From contig CAJNOQ010001369.1 of NCBI GenBank assembly GCA_905250885.1, forward strand, positions 1 to 32,540: DNA of 32,540 bases, read 5' to 3'. This stretch comes from Didymodactylos carnosus (lineage: Eukaryota > Rotifera > Eurotatoria > Philodinida > Philodinidae). Positions 18,340 to 29,766 of this stretch are shown in pieces. Below the pieces are notes generated by a model that saw only the letters and a program-made list of their open reading frames with translations, searched no databases and had not been told where the DNA came from. Both the position numbers and the translations under genes were made by a program. Each line of letters begins with the position of its first letter. Positions within the stretch are counted from its first letter, which is position 1.

Positions 18340-21129
18340 CTAACATTGCACAGCACTTGGATAATCACAACGATCAAAGTTGGCATTAAAACGGAGACCA
18401 GGCGGACAACTTCGACTATATAAAACACCATTTGGAAGGCCAAGATCATCTACAGTGAGAAAGAATGTGATGAAATAGGATCTTCGATGTATAAACTACT
18501 TACATTGACCAACATAAACACATTCAAAATATTTTCCTTGACCACATCCAGATGTATCAGCAAATCTTCCATTACTTCTACATCGAAAATATTCTGATTC
18601 ACAACTGGAACCTGAATAGCCCGGTTTACATATACAAATGGCTATTTGACCTAGAAGAGAAATCAAGATTGATCATAATAATTAAATTATATATCACTCA
18701 TCGCTACCTGGACTCTCCTGACATGTTCCACCATTCTGACAAACGATTTGACGACATGAAGCACCGACAGCTACAAAAACAAGAGAATTTTGCACCGATT
18801 TTCACTATTATTTTTCAAATTGTTAATGTTACTTACAACCACTTGAATATTCACAAAATGTTCCAGTGTATCCATTTAAGCACAAACATGTTTTACTATT
18901 TACAGAACAAATACCACCATTCTGACACATACAATCACTGATCGATTTTTGAGGATTATTAACGGGTGAATTTGATGGTGTTTGACCAGATGATACTTTA
19001 TCTAATAGTAAGATGATGGAAAGTAGATAGTTTGTACACAGTTTGTTACCATCGAAGTCTTACCTGTTGGTGGAAAACATTGTGGTCGAAACATTTTATC
19101 AGGACAAAAGCAGGCGTATGCATTTTCCATATCGTAACACGTGCCACCATATAAACACGGATTCGAGGCACATTCATTAATGGCGCTTTCACAATAAGCT
19201 CCCGTAAATCCAGATTTACATCGACACGTGACCGTTGATCCTGGCGAAGCTGCGACACATGTACCACCATTTTTACAAGAATCTGGCATACAACCTATCA
19301 GTTTTGCGTATGATGGATAGTTACGATATTCAGCAGTTGTTTGTGTTGTTGTTGAGTGCATGGGAAACGTGAGACTATTAAAATTATTTTTGCCAATATT
19401 CGCTGAAGCTAAACAAAATTCTCTTTAAAGTAGATTTTGTGGAAGTAGTTGAAAAGTGTTTTTACCATTTGCACACGTTGATCCAAAAGTACCATCAGAA
19501 CATATACAGATAAATTGTGCGCCGGTATCGCTCAACTGATAACACATTCCTGAACCACATGAGCTTGCTGTGCAGCCAGATGAAGTTACAGGAGCTAGAA
19601 AGAGAGAAATAAATAAATAACACAGACAATAGCTTTTTTATAACTAAAGTACCGTATTTCTGACCATCGCATCGATCCCCACTAAAGCCTTCATAGCATT
19701 TGCATGTGTATCGATTGATACCATTAATACATTGACCGTTTCTGCAGGGACTTGAGGAACATTCGTCGATATCTTCAACAAATTTACAATTAACTTAATC
19801 ATCCCTATTTTGTAATGACAAAGGTTTACCTGTTTCACAACGAGTTCCTGTGAAGCCACTAGGACCTAAAAAATACGAGAAATATCTGGATATAATGAGA
19901 AAATGCAGAGATATGCACAACAATACTCACACTGACAACAGGTAGATCCAACTTGAGCAGGATTACACCACGGTTCAGTTGGCGAAAATGGCAAACATGT
20001 ACCACCATTCTTACACGATGATGCATCACACAGTAAAGAAGGAACTATAACAATACATTTGCAACAATACTGAACCTGTAGAGATATAGATTTTCGTGAT
20101 TACTTGGACATTTATCAATAAACGCCGCATTCGGTTCACCACCACAAAAACAAATGTAACCGTTTGGAGCCAGATGCAGTGGTACACATGTAGCAGATTT
20201 ACCGCATGGCATTGTCACACAAGGATCTAAACAGCATACCGAAACGGTACAAGTTTTTATTGTACTATCACACACACAATAAGTAACAAATACGAACTTT
20301 TCGGCTGTGGACAGGTTGTGAGCTGAACATTGACACTTTTATCAAAACATTTGCACAAATAACCATTAGGAAATTTTGGATTTACTTCACAATCGCCTGC
20401 TCCACACGGATTTATGGTGCACGGGCCTATAAAAGAGCAGAGTCTCTAATTGAGTGTTGAAGCAGTTTTCTAATAAAAACTTTACTTGGCTCAGGACATT
20501 TTGATACCATATTTTCTCCATTTGGACACTGACAATAATAGGGTATGGTTGGCTGATTAGTAGGAAAACATTTTCCCGATCCACACGGAGAAGATTGACA
20601 AGGATCTGAGAATAGACAGAGTATGATATCTCATACTTCTCTTTAGAGAAACACGATACTAAATCGTCTACAACCTACTTGTCGGTGTATTACACAGTGT
20701 TCCATTAAAATCTGGTAGACAAGTGCATACAAATCCATTTTCTAGATCTCTACATGTGCCATTATTGGCGCACGGCGATGATAAACATTCATTTATCTCT
20801 AGAAGATGAGTCGACAACTACCAGATAATGATATTATACTACAAAAAAACATTCAATCTACCTTCATTACATGTAGGTCCTCTAAATCCTGCGTCACACT
20901 GGCATGCAAATATTGTCGTACTACTTTGTAAACATGTGCCATGCTTGTTACACATATCAGGCGTACAAGCTATAAAAATGACACTAATATTTATCATGCT
21001 ATTGCTACAAAACTACCACTTACTTTGTGATGTAGATGGATTGAATTGAATTATAATTAATAGTAGAATGATTGAAAATAAATTAGATCGAAGTATCAGC
21101 ATCATTATTGTCGTCATAATATTGGACAT
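18340..21129 (-). CDS. Secreted EGF-repeat protein with C-terminal chitin-binding (CBM14) domain, 644 aa
   Basis: Fifteen coding exons: 21024-21129, 20862-20969, 20679-20798, 20486-20605, 20298-20426, 20104-20226, 19931-20044, 19830-19865, 19653-19772, 19466-19594, 19064-19408, 18837-19001, 18708-18770, 18504-18650, 18340-18449. All introns are GT-AG, 54-73 bp and phase 1. Residues 1-35 are a hydrophobic signal peptide. EGF modules: 36-71; 72-111 (calcium-binding EINEC type); three divergent modules 112-151, 152-194 and 195-235; 236-285 (split by an intron); 286-325 (DIDEC); 326-368; two at about 400-483 after a Ser/Thr/Asn linker; 484-538; 539-580 (split). Residues 583-644 are a peritrophin-type CBM14 with Cys 583, 595, 603, 623, 636 and 644. 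No membrane segment follows, so it is secreted and likely binds chitin in an extracellular matrix. That role is inferred. The intron-5 donor GTTCGT is weak. Confidence 0.92.
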
Positions 21130-21135
21130 CGGTGT

Positions 21136-21565
21136 CTAAAAACAATATATAAAACATTAGAACGGTGGGTGTTGGTCGGTGGGCAAAATCGACATCGGAA
21201 AGAAACATTGGTGCACATTGTTTCGAACATCATCCATAATCCAAAACTTGCTCGAATTTTGTTAGGATCTTAGAGAAATATTGCGCTTGCATTTGTTTTA
21301 GATCTAATACAAATCTTACTAAGATCTTGAAGCTTAATAGATTTTGAATCACTCTGTCTGCTAATAAGATGTATATTCACAATTTGCCAAAACGTTTATT
21401 TTGTGCGTTTTTTTCACAAAGAAAAATTTATATTCTAAGGCTTGTATTCGTGCACATTGATTTACATTGTTGACTCCATAAACAGTTGTTAAAAATCTTT
21501 TAGCGAGCAAGTACGAACAATGTCTATAAGAATGACAATATAATGATAAATCGTTCATCGCTTAC
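21136..21565 (-). other. Probable 5'UTR intron of the EGF/CBM14 gene
   Basis: TGTTTTTAG immediately precedes ACACCGATG, leaving only six bases of leader before the start codon. An AGAG donor followed by GTAAGC at 21566 on the same strand would close a 430-bp intron and place a non-coding first exon above 21566. The acceptor is convincing; the donor is one of several possible. Confidence 0.45.
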
Positions 21566-21566
21566 C

Positions 21567-23588
21567 TCTGTTAGTTTTATTATCGATATTATTAGGATCG
21601 CATTGAAAACAGTTTTTGATGTAAAACTATGTGAAAAGAGTTTATGTATTATTGATGTTACTACAGTGACTCCTGTATGGTGTTTTCTGTCAAAAGGAGT
21701 GTTTCGTTATCTGTTGTGCGTTGACTATAAGTATCGCTAAGTATCATTTTCTCTCTTTCTCTCTCTTTCTACTTTATTTGGCACAATTCAATCAATATTG
21801 AACTAGGTAGATATAAAAAAAAAAGTGAAGTTTTGGCTGTTCTTTTTTTGTTCTTGTCATTCCAATACAAACAAACTTGTACAAATTTGTCTACCTTGGA
21901 TCTCTTTCTTTCTCTCCTTTCTTGTGTTATTAATCGTATATATACTAATAATTATTCAGTAATGAAATGTAAATGATGGTGTTGTGTCGGAAAAAGAAAT
22001 AAGAAGAAAAGTGTGTATGTTTGACATAGAAAATCCTCTAAGAATATAAAACAATGTTCTTAATATTACTGTAAGCTTGATTAAAATACATCAAAAATAC
22101 AACCTTCACAATAGTTATGATTAGTGGTGATGATAATGATGACACTCTCTATCGAATGATAATGGGATTAGTTTGATCTTATTGTATAAAGAACAAAACA
22201 ATGATAACAATAGAGAAGATATATATAAATATGTGTAAACAACCAAAGTATGACACAGGAACGTAGCGGTCACTTTTCTGTTCCTATTATCCTTTGCTGT
22301 TAATCTGTATAAAATACTTAAATTTTATTGTCCTGTTAGACTAACGGTGAAAAAACATCATGTATCACCTCGAGAGGAAAACATTGACTATTCAATGATC
22401 ATCGGATGTGTTGAAACACGTTTTTACGTAAATAACAGTCGAAGTAAAACGTATAATTTTTATCATGCCATCCATGCACTTTTAATCTCAACATTTGTAT
22501 TATAAAACAGCACTTTCAATTATTTGCCTATACTAATCTAATAATATTGTACTTATCGTTAGTGTGTAAATTGAAGTCCTAATCAATTTCAATAACGTTT
22601 ACCTTTTATTATTTCATTTTCTGGCTAATGCGATTGAATTTGATGCGTTAACTAAGACAGAATATTATCGTGAAGTACAAACAGATTCATTAAAAGCATA
22701 ACTCCTCTTTAATACTGTGTGGTATCTTCACTTAATTTGGGTGACATCTATGCTTAGTGTTAGTTAAATTTGCAACAGAATTCGAAATTATCGTTACTTT
22801 CTAGTGCTCAAGTAGGTTGTTTATAACAAGTAGAATTTTCTATAATTGAGTGATTCTATGCGCAGTTTGTCAGTGTTTACAAGAAGTTCCAGACATTAAA
22901 AATTTTGTCATATGATTAACCAAAGTCACATTAAAAAAGTTTACAAATGTCGGGATGGTATCTCAGAAACGTTTATAAAATACTATTTTCCAGCAAAATC
23001 CGTGTAGCATAAAAAACTGTCTTTCTCATTCATAAAAGGTCGGTTGAAATGCAAACTTTTGAAATATGTTCTTTGAATAGAGCTGAACAACATATCTGTT
23101 CAGTAATAAGTTTTAAAATATAAAGGCGTACAATTTATTTAAAAAAATATCATTTTTTTTGGAAAGCCATGTATTAATCTTATCATGTAATAGCCCACAA
23201 TTAAGTCTAAACACAAATTTCATAACGTATCTTTTTGGCAAACCATTCGATAAAATCTTGATCTTTTTATTTATTAAAATTATCTAGTAGTAAAGCGCCC
23301 ATAATTCAAAATTCAAATAAGATTTTATTTTTGATTTATTCATACATGATTGGATAGAGCATATCAAACTGAGTAAGAAAAAGTTGGTTCAGCTTTTTTA
23401 AAAAAGTTCTTTTAAGGAAAAAAAATAAAAATACTTGATAGAACTGAATTTGTTCAAAATCGCTACAGTATCAAAAAAGTTTTTACTTTGAACTATGTCT
23501 ATGTGCAGAAATAACTTTGAGCAACACTATATCATTCGCAATTTCTACTTTTTAACAGCATAAGCTAGCTATACTGTTAAAAACCAAG
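21567..23588. other. Upstream region of the EGF/CBM14 gene and intergenic DNA
   Basis: This should include the first exon and promoter of the EGF gene, but no start site can be fixed. T/C-rich runs occur near 21750-21920. No other gene or repeat family is recognised. Confidence 0.4.
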
Positions 23589-23613
23589 AAGCTGCTATAC
23601 TGTATAGCAGCTT
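23589..23613. repeat. Perfect 12-1-12 palindrome
   Basis: AAGCTGCTATAC, a single T, then GTATAGCAGCTT. It lies about 90 bp before the foldback element at 23700. It could form a short hairpin or bind a dimeric protein. Confidence 0.65.
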
Positions 23614-23699
23614 TTGAGTCTTTACTGAGAAAACTCATTTTTTCTAAATCAATGACGAAACATACGGAAATACACTTGTATTTTGAGATTTTAACTACC

Positions 23700-23943
23700 A
23701 AATTTCAGTTTCTTTGCAAAAACTAATGTCATATTCAGAATCAATATCAAAAACTCAATCGAACGAGGTTCATCTGAGAATTTGTAGATAGTTTTGGTTT
23801 TTCAGTGAAAATCTCTGTTGTTTTTCGATGGAGAAATTCAAACAAATCGAAGTTGTTGAATAGGACTGTGAGTAACCTCATTTGACTGAGTTTTTGATGT
23901 TGATTCTGAATATCACATTACTTTTGCAAAGAAACTGAATTTG
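23700..23943. mobile_element. Foldback / MITE-like element with about 70-bp inverted arms
   Basis: The left arm (23700-23770; ATTTCAGTTTCTTTGCAAAA, then ATTCAGAATCAA, AAAACTCA and GAGGTT blocks) is the reverse complement, with scattered mismatches, of 23874-23943. The loop is about 100 bp. There is no coding frame. Ends and target duplication are not resolved. Confidence 0.7.
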
Positions 23944-24059
23944 AAACAAAACTGACGGCTTGATAATGCTTTTTCTGAACATTCACTTATATCTCATTCT
24001 AAAATCAACTGCTTTTGTCCGTTTCGGACCAAGCTTATTTGGATCATGCGACAATTGTA

Positions 24060-25060
24060 TTCGAAACACTGATTGATGTTGACAATGACGGGCTATTTAT
24101 CGGTGGTTACGGTTGAATTTGGAAGAAGCCAGAACCGATAAATACTTCTTACGAGATATTCTCTTCCTTTGTTCCTCCCGCGTATTCATTACATATTTTC
24201 TTTCTTCATGACAGTCATGAATTGGCTATGGTTCTATGCAGTGAAGAAGAACGTGTGTTGGGAGGTTCAAGGGCAGCAATCTCAAAGGTCCCCTCATAAA
24301 CCACATTCACCATCGAAACAGTTGAAAACTTCAAGAACAGACAGAGAACGTCGGAACAAGAAGATCGCCGTGACGAATCATCATGTAACTTGTGGTAGTC
24401 GTTACTTCTTCTATGTGATAATCTTTGTCACTAGCAAATTGTATTTCTCTTTTCTTGTATACGCTTGTATTCTTGTCTCTCTTTTCGTTGTCGACAACAC
24501 CACTCGTCATTCTTGTACGTACAACAAACATGTATATATGTGCGTGTACAAATATTTTTGAAGAATTGAGAGAAAATTATGAGACAAACTATTTACAGAA
24601 ACATGCGAATTCGTTCAGAAACATCTATCGCAGATCAGAAACACAATATATCTCGATTTGACATCACTTGGCGTACTGCCGATGATCGAAATGGGATTCA
24701 ATGCCGGAAGATATTTTCGAGCAAGAATGGTGAAAATGGTGGAAGCGGTACTTGAACCGTGGACAATTTCTTATCATAGTCTTGTCGACGAAGATTTTTT
24801 TTATAGCGAGCCGATGTTATAGTACACATAGGTAGACAGCAGCAAAAACAAGCAGGAGAACGGCAAGCAAAATGCCGACGGTGACCATTTGTGAAAAAAG
24901 CCATCGTTCAAGAAGAAGGTCATTTGGTGTACGAACATTGTACGGATTCGAATAGTCGGATGATTGGAAAGGAGATGATGGAATGCTGATAGTACAACAT
25001 CAATCTCTGTGCCACAGCAAACACGAGGCAACGAACAATCGAACCCTAAAAGTGAATACA
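24060..25060 (+). other. Broken coding-like patch, unidentified
   Basis: Base composition is less AT-rich than its surroundings, and several plus-strand frames have protein-like content but are interrupted. At 24169-24561 there is a frame with a Ser/Lys/Arg-rich stretch (SQRSPHKPHSPSKQ). Near 24660-24820 a frame reads LPMIEMGFNAGRYFRARM and continues for about 50 residues; it is followed in another frame by a Lys/Gln/Arg-rich stretch and a Cys/His-containing segment near 24870-24960. I recognise no family. It could be a decayed transposase or retroelement, or a host pseudogene. Confidence 0.3.
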
Positions 25061-27882
25061 TTCAGATTTCTGAAGAGTTACTGAATTTGTTGTAAGACAA
25101 TTTTCAGGTATTTGATCGCTTTAGAGTTGATCTCTATCACAAAGATAGACTCATGTTAGCAAGAAAAAAGAAAGCTCATTGTGCTTAGCTCTTCTTGCAT
25201 TTCACGAACATGCGCTCAACTAGTTGAAGCAGACGCGGTCAGGTACAGATCAAAATAATCGATGAAGCACAGCTGACTTCGTTCTAGAATCTACTGTATG
25301 AAATAAGCAGCAAAACTGTGCTAGCTCATCTGATAACAGAATCATTTTCCATCAAATATACACATGTAAAAAAATTATGAAGTAACTAGATACTATCTAG
25401 ATCTGTTTTGTGACTTAAATGTCATGATCGATCACTGTTTATTCTTAGTTGAGATTTTTTGTGAAGAATCCCAGTCAAATCTGAGTATCAATACTAAAAC
25501 TAAACTCATCAAAATTTTACACTGATTTTAGCTATAGTAAAAGTTTGAGTTCACCAACAAATAACCAAACCAAATTGATGGTAAAATATTTGAACTAATA
25601 TGTTGCTCTTGTAATATTTGTATGTGCTTACATTCTTTGAGACTTCTATTACTGCAATGAAAATAACATTGTTAAATGGTATATCAGATCTTGAAATAAG
25701 AACAGATGGTAAATATACAATCGGTGGTGAGAACTCAACGAACATTTTTCAAGGGTAACGGTATTTTCTTACGTTCTCTTTTCATTTAAGCTGCGACAGT
25801 CTGGATACATAACTGGAAAAAACAAAATTGGATAAAATCGGATTCAAAGCCTGTTTTGAATAAAAATTTAATGATAAAATTAGACAATTTATATCAACAA
25901 TTCAGTGTTAAATGGGTACATCTGAGTGTTGTTGCTATGTTTTCTTCTATATTTATTTTCAGTAGATATCTTTCTTTTTAGACATATGTGAATGATCATT
26001 CGAATGATCGTGTTAAGATGCTACTGATAAATTAGCTAAAGCAGGTACAAGCAAAGTGTAATGAATTTATCGGCTTGTCCAAGCGAGACGGAATTTCACT
26101 TTTTCGACTTCTTTATTTTATATCTCCGAAACCATGTAAGGGATTGCGATGAAATTTTTATCAAATGTGTATAATAGCAGATTCTTCAAATTCTGAAAGT
26201 GTGAGTTTGATCAGTGCAATAGATCAGTAGTTATAGCAAAAAATAAGTCGACCGTGACGGAATTTCATGCTTCCAATGTAAAAGGTTATGCTTGCCATAA
26301 ATTCGACACTCAGACGAACGCAGTCAACCTTCTTTAGTTTTCTATCATCCGGGTGCCACTCTTTCATCATTCTAAGCAGTTTTTGTTAAGAAAATATAGC
26401 ACCTGACGACTAATGACAAATTTAAAATTTCGATGAATTTGCGACGTTACTATTGTTAAATATCATTAAAATTGAAATTTGAGCATTTTCCAAGCGAGAA
26501 AATCATCAGGTATAAACTCAAGAATGTTTTTAATCAGTCTCAGATGTCTCAGTCCCTATTGCCATAACGAAGATTTGACAAAGAGATGATTCAATGACGG
26601 ATCAGTCTAATTAAGAATCCGTTACAAATCTTCACTAGGTGCTCCAGAAGCTGAGATCATGAGGCTCATAGCTCAAGCGTCACACAAATCTCAGACTTTT
26701 TAATAACAAGGATTTAGTTTAAATTTAAAAATTCAAAAATCAGTTTAAACTGAGGAATTGAAAAATTGAAATTTCTTTCAAATTTTTTCAGTGTTTTGTT
26801 TGGAATCAGCTTAAAAACTGCGTCGAACAATGTTGGTGTCAGCTTAATTCGCGCAAAAAAAATGTTCGATTTCTGCTCAAAAATGCATTTTTTATGGATG
26901 TTATACGGCAAAATGACATTTCGACATGTTGTATTTCGCATTTGTCTCTCTGTGATCAAAATCCAACAAATTATAGTCCATTCGATAGATCTCGACGAGA
27001 TCTATCGGTCTATGTAACTTGTTTATTTGAATGAAAAAAACAAAATGCGCAATTTTCGTGACGGAATTTCACGAAAAATGTAATGTTTTATTTTTGCATT
27101 TTTTCAACATCTATACATTTTCGGAGTCTGATCTAGTGAGCACTGGAAAGAGCAACGTTTCCCAATTGATATATTTTAATTTCAGCTTTATTCACTTTGC
27201 GTTTATATGAACGATTGGACTGCATCATTACTGACTTTTTCCCAGTGATCCTGAAACATTTAACCAATGAATATCGAGTCTCAGGGTACTTCTTGGTGGT
27301 TTTGATGCCGATTCAATATACTAGTCTAGTCGCTCTTTCTAATGCTATCATTGGTTTAGATTAGTTTTACACTTCAATCTCCTACTTGAGCGGTGACAAT
27401 TAGCTGGCCAACCCGTTACAGTATTCAAATGTTTGTGGTACTTGTGTCATTTTTTACATTAAATTTTTCCTTTTTAAAGCTCATTTAACAATCTATTTAT
27501 TTTTGTATCTGATTTGATATGAAAACAAGAGAAAGATTATTTTTCATTTTTTGTTATTTCCAGCTGTCTCATTGAATGTGCTATTTTGTGCATTCTCTTT
27601 GTGATTATTATTGGTGATTAAATTGCGAAAAACTTTTGAATCTTAGTCTAATTTTGGCATATTTTCCATCACTAACAACATTTTTTCTACCAAAAAGTCT
27701 ATTTTCTTCATGTTTAACAGCATATTTATTTATTTAAAAATGAAAGAAACAATTCAATAAAAAGATTTATCTTATGCTCGTCTGTATAATGATCGTTCTT
27801 TTTTTTTTGGTTGAAAATAGATTTTACAAACTTTAATATATTAACTGCATTCATTATAAATGGATGTAAAATATTAGCAATG
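25061..27882. other. Intergenic stretch with short dispersed repeats
   Basis: Contains three copies of GACGGAATTTCA (26087, 26256, 27060) and the palindrome at 26983-27007. The open frames near 26714-27017 on both strands have no recognisable domain. No gene is supported. Confidence 0.45.
26983..27007. repeat. Perfect 12-1-12 palindrome
   Basis: CGATAGATCTCG, a single A, then CGAGATCTATCG. It has the same geometry as the palindrome at 23589-23613 but an unrelated sequence. Confidence 0.65.
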
Positions 27883-27888
27883 TTTATT
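27883..27888 (-). promoter_or_regulatory. Probable poly-A signal (AATAAA) of the small secreted-protein gene
   Basis: Canonical AATAAA on the minus strand about 72 bp past the stop codon at 27960. Confidence 0.6.
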
Positions 27889-27959
27889 AAATAAATGTAA
27901 ATATCAAATAATTTTTCTCTTTTAGAATCTTTAAATGATGATTTTTTTTTGAAAATAAT

Positions 27960-28285
27960 TTATTTAACAATACATTGTGTTGATGCAGCACACATACACT
28001 CTTTCAAATTCAAATGAATACGTGCATGCCAACCAAATGAATCAATTAATTTTACCATCCAATTTGCACAAAATTGTTCCACTTCTTTTTTATCTCCACT
28101 AACCGATGAGGGTGGAACATCATTTACTACACCATTAATTAAATAATTAACATAATTTGGACAAAATTGACCACTACATTCTTTTCTTTTACTACCAGTT
28201 GTTATTTCATCACAATTTGCTTGACATGTTTCAAGATAAATCGTGTGTCGTTCATCAGCTGTTGGTGTTCCATGAACTTGAATAA
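27960..28285 (-). CDS. Coding exon 2 of small secreted protein (mature domain)
   Basis: The first base follows TTATTTAG. The exon codes for the signal-peptide end and all eight cysteines of the mature chain, ending QCIVK before TAA. Confidence 0.8.
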
Positions 28286-29756
28286 CTAAATAAGAAAACA
28301 ATATGCAATTAATGATGTATCATCATATCCTTTATTATTTTATTACCGTTGTACGTACATCTTTTGATTGATCAAAAAACAAAAATGAACGGATCAACTT
28401 AGTTAGAAAATTAAGAAAAAAGCTAAAAACTTGATGTGATGGTGAATTGAATAATTGATTCTATTCTATACCATTATTAATATACTTTAACGATTTGTCA
28501 AAAATAATATTTGTTTCTCCCAATTAGATAGATAATCGAAAAATATATTTCTCTTTTTTTTGTCATATTCTACAAGGGCTCCCCAAAACGATAATGTAAA
28601 TGAACTGTAATAATATACAAAATTCTTATCGGTTAATGCCGAAGCTCAAACAGATGCAATTATCTTAATTTACCATATTATCATTTGTTAAGTAAAAAAA
28701 AAGAAAGTATCATATCTTTTATATTGTATTTGAATCTTAATTTCATATAGATAGCGAATCTTATTTTCTTCTAATGAGATAAATTATTTTTCATATCTAT
28801 TTTTAATTAAATAGCAATGTAAAAAAACAAATGAAATTCATATGGGTAGTCTTGTTTTCCCTGCTTGAGTACAGCGAAATGAAAACTGTTGAGATTAAAA
28901 GAGTTCACTTAGTTTCAACAATATTATGAATAAATAAAAAGAATATTGACAAATAAAATTTAATTTTGCTCAAAATAGATTTCATGTTGATCTTTTTTTT
29001 CTCTCAAACGAATTGTATTTTAAACATCGTAATATTTTTTCTTCGCTTTAACACAGAAACAAGCAACGGAAAACATCTTTTTTCAAAAATTATGATGTTA
29101 TTAAATAGTACGAAATAAATAATTAACAAAATATTTATATAAGCCACTTATTATTTTCATCAGAAAGAAAAAGATCTACCTAACATTAATGTTCAAACGT
29201 CTAATCAATAAAAACATTTCGAATAGTATTTTTGATTATCTATAACGACATCATAAAATTTTCAATTAAATTTGTTGAAAAATTTATACTGAATTCTAGG
29301 TGGACAAGTTCAAGTTCGGAATTGAAGCCTGTGAACTTGGGAATTTTTTTACCAAGTCCATTTAAAGATCAAGTAGGCAAAATCTATTACATTCAAGTAG
29401 AAAATGAGTATAATCTGATATCTAATTTATTAATCTGTTTTTCTTGTCAAACATGCATGCATAATGTATGGATAAAAAAAATGTTTTCCCGTCATCTATG
29501 ATTATGACGTACTGTATAGTACAGAAACTGCTATGAAGAAGTTCGACTCGAATCTGGACTTAGAAAATGGTTGGACTTGTTCACCTCTGATATGAATAAA
29601 TATCTTTCTTATATTTATCTTACAAACTTATCCTTAAATTTAGAATTTTACAAAAGTTTTTAAGAGTTTCTTTAAATGAGTTAAATACATACGTAAAATG
29701 CATAATAAAACAGCAAGTTGAATCAAAGCTAATTTTGATTTGATAACAGCGTACAT
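27960..29756 (-). CDS. Small secreted cysteine-rich protein, 129 aa, unknown family
   Basis: Two coding exons, 29693-29756 and 27960-28285, join in phase 1 (donor C before GTATGTAT; acceptor TTATTTAG). Exon 1 codes for a signal peptide beginning MYAVIKSKLALIQLAVLLC. The signal probably ends near VHG, residue 27, so the mature chain would be about 102 residues with eight cysteines: 42, 46, 58, 63, 94, 118, 120 and 126. The Cys pattern C-x3-C-x11-C-x4-C-x30-C-x23-C-x-C-x5-C suggests four disulfides. The middle has a Val/Pro/Ser loop, and a Trp-containing, probably helical segment lies near 94-112. There is no basic cleavage-site array typical of neuropeptides. I do not recognise the family. An AATAAA lies downstream and a plausible 5'UTR intron upstream. 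The function is unknown; a secreted structural or binding protein is only a guess. Confidence 0.78.
28286..29692 (-). other. Intron 1 (coding) of the small secreted-protein gene, 1,407 bp
   Basis: A GT-AG intron separating signal peptide and mature domain, far longer than the introns of the EGF gene. The plus-strand frame at 29232-29501 shows no recognisable domain. No repeat family is identified. Confidence 0.65.
29693..29756 (-). CDS. Coding exon 1 of small secreted protein (signal peptide)
   Basis: ATG at 29756 lies ten bases after a TTTTAG acceptor. The 21 codons plus one base code for a basic residue pair and a long hydrophobic core, then a GTATGTAT donor. Its phase and hydrophobicity complete the second exon, which otherwise starts without a leader. 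Confidence 0.75.
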
Positions 29757-29766
29757 TTTGTACAAT

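Noticed and set aside
18552..18941. 129-codon plus-strand frame
   Set aside because: It overlaps antisense to exons 12-14 of the EGF/CBM14 gene, whose splice and domain evidence is much stronger.
24169..24561. 130-codon plus-strand frame as a gene
   Set aside because: Low-complexity hydrophobic ends, no domain, overlapping frames on the other strand, and broken coding-like sequence on its 3' side.
26714..27017. Overlapping plus and minus frames of about 80 codons
   Set aside because: Phe/Asn/Lys-rich frames on both strands of the same AT-rich DNA, with no domain.
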